Source: Shewanella loihica PV-4
Lineage (GTDB): Bacteria; Pseudomonadota; Gammaproteobacteria; Enterobacterales; Shewanellaceae
NCBI RefSeq assembly: GCF_000016065.1
Contig: NC_009092.1
Location: 4,092,001-4,156,000, forward strand
DNA: 64,000 bases
Reading direction: 5' to 3'
Positions 59,037 through 64,000 of the stretch are shown here, in pieces (position 1 is the stretch's first letter; the number at the start of each line of letters is the position of its first letter). A program made the position numbers and the translations under genes. Under the pieces are notes generated by a model. That model saw only the letters and a list, made by a program, of their open reading frames with translations, did no database searches and was not told the origin of the DNA.

Positions 59037-59181
59037 GGGACACCTCTTATTGTTGGTTCATCGCGCCTATCGCCCCGCTCTGTTGGCTGTGGGGCAATAG
59101 TGGATCGATTAGCGCTAAAAATATGTTGATAATTAGACGAATATAATCCGATGAAGTTCAGATAGCCAACAAATATTCAGA

Positions 59182-59215
59182 TAAAAAAATGCCCCACATA
59201 GGTGAGGCATTTTCG
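59182..59215 (-). terminator. Terminator after fadL
   Basis: ATGCC-C-CAC / GTG-A-GGCAT stem with one internal mismatch and 3-nt loop; on the minus strand it is followed by TTTTTTT. Confidence 0.78.
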
Positions 59216-59265
59216 TTTAACTTAACTAGCCCTTGGGCTTTAAGTTGCACTAGGGCATTAAGTTA
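59213..59265 (-). repeat. 18-bp degenerate repeat at the fadL stop
   Basis: Minus strand from the stop codon: TAACTTAATGCCCTAGTG, CAACTTAAAGCCCAAGGG, then CTAGTTAAG with weaker similarity. Each unit contains TTAA, and TAG occurs in the first and third. Confidence 0.55.
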
Positions 59266-60615
59266 CATCTTGTAGCTTAACTGAGCGCCCAGCAACCAGA
59301 CATCGCCACCCGCTTCACCGTTAAAGCTCACCTGAGCCAGGTTCATCAGGTTCATGGTCTCGTTGATCGGCGCATCACCGTGGGCCTTGATGTAAGTCAC
59401 GGCAAAGTCCAAAGTCAGGTTCTTAGAGGCTTGATAGCCAGCACCCGCACTGAACCACAGACGGTCTGAATCGGGGATAGTGATGGTGCGATACTCATCT
59501 TCTACCGCCGTCTTATCCAGCGCCACACCACCTCGTACCAGCCACTTATCGCTTAGCTGATAGCTGGTGCCCAGGGCAAAACGCCAGTTGTCTTTAAAGT
59601 TCTCAACCTTCACCAGGTCCGACTCCAGGCCGCCAACAGGCTTCTGCTCGCCTGGGAAGTAAGCCACCAGTTGATCGAACACGCTCCACTGGGTCCAGTT
59701 AATGCTGGCATGCATCGCCCAGTTGTCGGTGAGCTGATGGTAAGAGGCCAACTCGGCAAAGGCTGGTAGCTCGAGTGGCATATAACCCTCGATCTCCACA
59801 TCCTGACCACCGTTGTAGATCAGGCCAGAGGCATGACCGTCGAGTTCCAGCTCGACGCCACTGTGATAGGCCAGACCGATACGGTGCGCCGGGTTGATCT
59901 GCCAGCTGGCACCCAGCTGCCAACCGTAGCCAATATCATCGCCTTCCATCGATTTCAGGCTAGTGCCACCTGGTGGTAGTGCGCCTGCGATCTCGGCAGG
60001 CAGAGTAGGGATCGCCTTGATGCCATCGACCCAAGCCGGCGTAGAGGCGCCAATCTTACCTTCGCCATAGACGATACGCAGGCCCGCACCGACAGAAACG
60101 GCCTCAGACACCTTGTAAGCCAGATTTGGATTGAACTCCACAGTGGTCACTGAAGTTTCTTTACCAAAGATAGCGGTAGGATGCGTGCTCGGCACCTCGG
60201 TCGCCAGACCATAGTTAGAGTTAACCGCTAAACCCCAGGTCCACTGGTCGTTAAGCTGGTTAGAATAGTAGAAGTTAGGCACCAGGGCGTCGTCAGCCAC
60301 ATCCAGGGCATCGGCGTTCATGGTCACACCCTGAGGCCCTAACACAGGTGAAGCCAGAGTCACGTCGCCCTCAACGTCGACGTTTGGCATTACATAGATA
60401 CCACCCAGCGACAGCTGACGTCCCTCGAGGTAGGTCAACATAGCAGGGTTGCGCGCCTGAGCAGCGGCGTTGTCGGCCATGGCCGCCTCACCCGCAAAGG
60501 CACGGCCTAGACCCGTGGCAGAATATTCGGCAAGTTGAAATCCAGCGGCCTGAACTTGAGATAGCGGCGTGGCGATGGCAGCAACTACAGCTAAAGATAA
60601 AATATGCTTCTTCAT
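59263..60615 (-). CDS. fadL: FadL-family outer-membrane fatty acid/hydrocarbon porin
   Basis: 450 residues. Signal peptide (MKKHILSLAVVAAIATPLSQVQAA), then the FadL-typical mature N-terminus GFQLAEYSATGLGRAFAGEA and the RNPAMLTYL motif of the hatch region. The rest is strand-rich with alternating aromatic residues, ending in a beta-barrel closing strand (WLLGAQLSYKM). FadL proteins move long-chain fatty acids across the outer membrane by lateral diffusion. Two adjacent ATGs could serve; the second has the better distance from the AAGAGAG site. The gene name is by family; exact substrate is unproven. Confidence 0.9.
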   Translation of the reverse strand: MKKHILSLAVVAAIATPLSQVQAAGFQLAEYSATGLGRAFAGEAAMADNAAAQARNPAMLTYLEGRQLSLGGIYVMPNVDVEGDVTLASPVLGPQGVTMNADALDVADDALVPNFYYSNQLNDQWTWGLAVNSNYGLATEVPSTHPTAIFGKETSVTTVEFNPNLAYKVSEAVSVGAGLRIVYGEGKIGASTPAWVDGIKAIPTLPAEIAGALPPGGTSLKSMEGDDIGYGWQLGASWQINPAHRIGLAYHSGVELELDGHASGLIYNGGQDVEIEGYMPLELPAFAELASYHQLTDNWAMHASINWTQWSVFDQLVAYFPGEQKPVGGLESDLVKVENFKDNWRFALGTSYQLSDKWLVRGGVALDKTAVEDEYRTITIPDSDRLWFSAGAGYQASKNLTLDFAVTYIKAHGDAPINETMNLMNLAQVSFNGEAGGDVWLLGAQLSYKM

Positions 60616-61030
60616 CATGGCTCTCTTGTTATTATGACAACCTAGAGCAAAGGCTCCAGATATTGAGTGAGCCGCAGTCTACTGATGCAGAATATCTTTA
60701 CAAGCAAATAATGAATTTAAGCGAATAATGCTGGCTAAAACGCCTAAATAGCATACAAAAACCAGCCAAAACCGACTTTTAAACGCCAACCAAAGTACAA
60801 AAATGTGATCTACGTTCACTTAATGGGGTTTACAAAAATCAGAAATCACAAATAAAGATCAATAATATCAACCAATTAAAACAAATACGTTTGATTAACA
60901 CCTGTACGCCTGAAAACAGTAAAACCACCAGCATAAATCACTAGCTAATTGTGCATATGACTAGCTAACGGCTGGATACCACAATAAATAACTGAAAAAT
61001 ATAGACTTAACAAGATTCATTACCACTAAT
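60616..61030. other. Regulatory region upstream of fadL
   Basis: About 400 bp of AT-rich DNA without genes. AAATGTGATCTACGTTCACT (60801-60820) is an inverted repeat GTGA-N7-TCAC, resembling a CRP site but with seven instead of six central bases. No FadR box was found. Confidence 0.4.
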
Positions 61031-61035
61031 GTAAA

Positions 61036-61068
61036 CAAAAAGCCGACCACAGCAAACTGTGATCGGCT
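61036..61068 (-). terminator. Terminator after the leu genes
   Basis: AGCCGACCACAG / CTGTGATCGGCT stem (12 bp with one C-A mismatch) and CAAA loop; on the minus strand it is followed by TTTTTGTTTAC. Confidence 0.85.
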
Positions 61069-61096
61069 CTATTCGATAACCCTAAGGTACAGATGT

Positions 61097-61188
61097 ACGC
61101 CTAATTTCTAGTACGTCAAACTCCTAAAGCGTCTAATCCCTAAAACATGTATCGGGCGCAAAGAGTTAGGCCTTCTTAGCTTTAGGCC
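61097..61188 (-). repeat. 16-bp tandem repeats after leuD
   Basis: At the stop: GGCCTAAAGCTAAGAA then GGCCTAACTCTTTGCG. After 12 bp come three more 16-bp units: TTTAGGGATTAGACGC, TTTAGGAGTTTGACGT, ACTAGAAATTAGGCGT. Each of the five units carries a stop codon (TAA in the first two, TAG in the others). Confidence 0.75.
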
Positions 61189-61787
61189 CGCCAGCCGGGG
61201 ATTTCGGTTTCATAAGCCGCTATCGCCTCGCCGTAACCCAGGCTGATGCCTATGGCATCCAGGCCGTTTAGCAGGTTATGACGTGCCGACGGGGCGATTT
61301 CGAAGCTAAAGCTTGCGCCCGAAGGAGAGGTCACAGTCTGTGCCTGCAGATCCACGCTCACCTGAGCGCCCTCTTCGGCTTCAACCTCTCGCATCAACTG
61401 CACCACCTCCGCCTCGGTGAGGCGAACCGGCAAAAGGCCGTTGTTGATGGCGTTGCCATAGAAGATATCGGCAAAACTTGGCGCTATGATCACCCTAAGG
61501 CCAAAATCGGCCAGGGCCCAGGGCGCATGTTCACGACTCGAGCCACAACCAAAGTTCTCCTTAGCCAGCAAGATAGAGGCTCCTTGGTAACGGGGCCGAT
61601 TCAGGCTGAACTCAGGATTAGGCTGATCGCCGGCATCGTCCAGATAACGCCAGTCGTGAAACAGGTGAACCCCGAAACCGTCACGGGTGACCTTAGAGAG
61701 AAACTGCTTAGGGATGATCTGATCCGTATCGATATTGGCACTGTCGATGATCACCGCAAGCCCTGTATGTGTGGTAAATGGTTGCAT
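61182..61787 (-). CDS. leuD: 3-isopropylmalate dehydratase small subunit
   Basis: Swivel-domain subunit of isopropylmalate isomerase in leucine synthesis. 201 residues (E. coli 201). [13 protein letters not shown], the catalytic-loop motif [13 protein letters not shown] and [14 protein letters not shown] are conserved. It follows leuC by nine bases. Confidence 0.96.
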
Positions 61788-61796
61788 CTCTCCCTC

Positions 61797-63196
61797 CTAG
61801 TATGGCTTGCGAATATCGACGAAATGACCGGCAATCGCCGCGGCGGCGGCCATGGCAGGGCTCACCAGGTGAGTGCGGCTACCGCGTCCCTGACGACCCT
61901 CGAAGTTACGGTTACTGGTCGAGGCGCAGCGATCCCCGGCCTCCAGCCTGTCATCGTTCATCGCCAGACACATGGAGCAACCCGGCAGACGCCATTCAAA
62001 CCCAGCATCGATAAAGATCTTATCCAGGCCTTCCGCCTCCGCCTGCTCCTTCACCAAGCCTGAGCCCGGCACCACGATAGCCGTGACACCGGCGGCCACT
62101 TTACGCCCCTTGGCCTGCTGAGCCGCCGAGCGCAGATCTTCGATGCGCGAATTGGTACAGGAGCCGATAAACACCTTGTTAATGCTCACGTCAGTCATCT
62201 GAGTGCCAGGGGTGAGCGCCACATAGTCCAGTGCCTTCTCGATACTCGCCTTCACCGTCGGGTTTGTCTCATCTTCAGGGTTAGGCACGCACTGATCGAT
62301 CGCCACCACTTGGCCTGGGTTAGTGCCCCAGGTCAGCTGAGGCGCGATATCGCTCGCCTCCAGCACCACATGGGCATCGAACATGGCATCCTCGTCCGAC
62401 TTCAGCGCCTTCCAAGCGGCGACCGCCTGCTGCCAAGCTTCGCCCTTAGGCGCAAACTCACGGCCTTCTAGGTAATCAATGGTGGTCTGATCCGGCGCTA
62501 TCATGCCCGCCTTGGCGCCCATCTCGATCGCCATGTTACAGACTGTCATGCGCCCTTCCATCGACAGGGCGGCAATCGCCTCGCCGCAGAACTCCACCAC
62601 ATAACCCGTGCCGCCATCCATGCCTATCTTGCCTATGATGGCCAGCACGATATCTTTGGCGGTGATCCCATCGGCCACCAGGCCGCGCACCTCAATCTTC
62701 ATGGTCTTGGCTTTCAGCTGGCGCAGGGTTTGGGTGGCCATCACATGCTCCACCTCAGAGGTGCCGATGCCGAAGGCCAGGGCGCCAAAGGCGCCATGGG
62801 TCGCCGTGTGCGAGTCGCCGCACACAATCACAGTGCCCGGCAGGGTGATACCAAGCTCGGGGCCCATCACGTGGACAATCCCCTGATTCTTATGATGAAT
62901 ATCGTATAAACGCACACCAAACTCTTTACAGTTTTGTGCCAGCGTCTCCACCTGAGTGCGCGCCATGGGGCTGAGCGCATCCAGGCTGGCGCTCTTGGTC
63001 GAGGTGTTGTGATCCATGGTGGCAAAGGTCTTCTCTGGCGCCCGTAATTTACGGCCGGCGACTTTCAAGCCGCTGAAGGCCTGGGGCGAGGTCACCTCAT
63101 GCACCAGATGGCGATCGACATAGATAAGCGGCGCCTCACCTTCGGGGGCGGCTACGATATGGCTATCCCATACCTTTTCATACAGTGTCTTCGCCA

Positions 63197-63197
<1 letters not shown>
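61797..63197 (-). CDS. leuC: 3-isopropylmalate dehydratase large subunit
   Basis: Aconitase-family subunit carrying the 4Fe-4S cluster. 466 residues (E. coli 466). [19 protein letters not shown], the first cluster Cys in [12 protein letters not shown], the other two in GCSMCLAMN, and the C-terminal [17 protein letters not shown]. The start overlaps the leuB stop by one base (TAATG). Confidence 0.97.

Positions 63198-64000
<803 letters not shown>

Noticed and set aside
60801..60820. CRP site upstream of fadL
   Set aside because: The half-sites are separated by seven bases instead of six; mentioned as a possible site only.

Overview
The window is chromosomal DNA from a gammaproteobacterium. 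Protein sequences, rRNA operon layout and gene order point to Shewanella, probably a marine species of the S. loihica type; the species is inferred, not proven. Its gene order follows the E. coli minute-2 region (leu, mraZ to ftsZ, lpxC, secA, mutT, yacG, zapD, coaE, type IV pilus genes, nadC, ampD, ampE, pdhR, aceE, aceF, lpd), with lineage-specific changes.

Left part (1-19.4 kb). A truncated sensor-type gene is followed by the pyruvate dehydrogenase cluster lpdA, aceF, aceE, pdhR, all on the minus strand. A perfect PdhR operator overlaps the pdhR promoter. ampE and ampD (cell-wall recycling) and nadC (NAD synthesis) come next. After a 0.9 kb non-coding stretch with three adjacent hairpins come the type IV pilin pilA, a convergent AT-rich O-antigen-ligase-type membrane protein that may glycosylate the pilin, and pilB-pilC-pilD-coaE-zapD-yacG-mutT on the plus strand.

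Middle part (19.4-33 kb). Two rRNA operons lie head-to-tail on the minus strand, between mutT and secA, which adjoin in E. coli. The left operon is 16S-23S-5S with no tRNA. The right one is 16S-Ile(GAT)-Ala(TGC)-23S-5S-Thr(GGT)-5S, like E. coli rrnD. Each has tandem P1/P2 promoters, a boxA leader and a perfect DnaA box upstream of P1. The 3' flanks of both carry related palindromic intergenic repeats, and a ten-copy hexanucleotide repeat lies between the operons.

Right part (33-64 kb). secA is preceded by a membrane-anchored M23 peptidase gene in the slot used by secM in enterobacteria. dciA (helicase loader) diverges from it and converges on lpxC. The complete division and cell-wall (dcw) cluster mraZ-rsmH-ftsL-ftsI-murE-murF-mraY-murD-ftsW-murG-murC-ftsQ-ftsA-ftsZ is present but lacks ddlB; a MraZ-type operator sits at its promoter. 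Beyond it are a pair of PepSY membrane proteins (the second fused to a 2Fe-2S ferredoxin domain), a small unknown protein, glpK, a secreted NTF2-like protein, a FadL-type porin and leuD-leuC-leuB (leuB cut by the window edge).

The most unusual pattern is a set of short degenerate tandem arrays beginning at stop codons of unrelated genes: secA (16-17 bp), the PepSY-ferredoxin gene (19 bp), the small unknown gene facing glpK (13 bp, stops on both strands), leuD (16 bp) and, more weakly, fadL (18 bp). Nearly every unit carries a stop codon, and most unit lengths are not multiples of three, so stops recur in all frames. I do not recognise this as a described element class.
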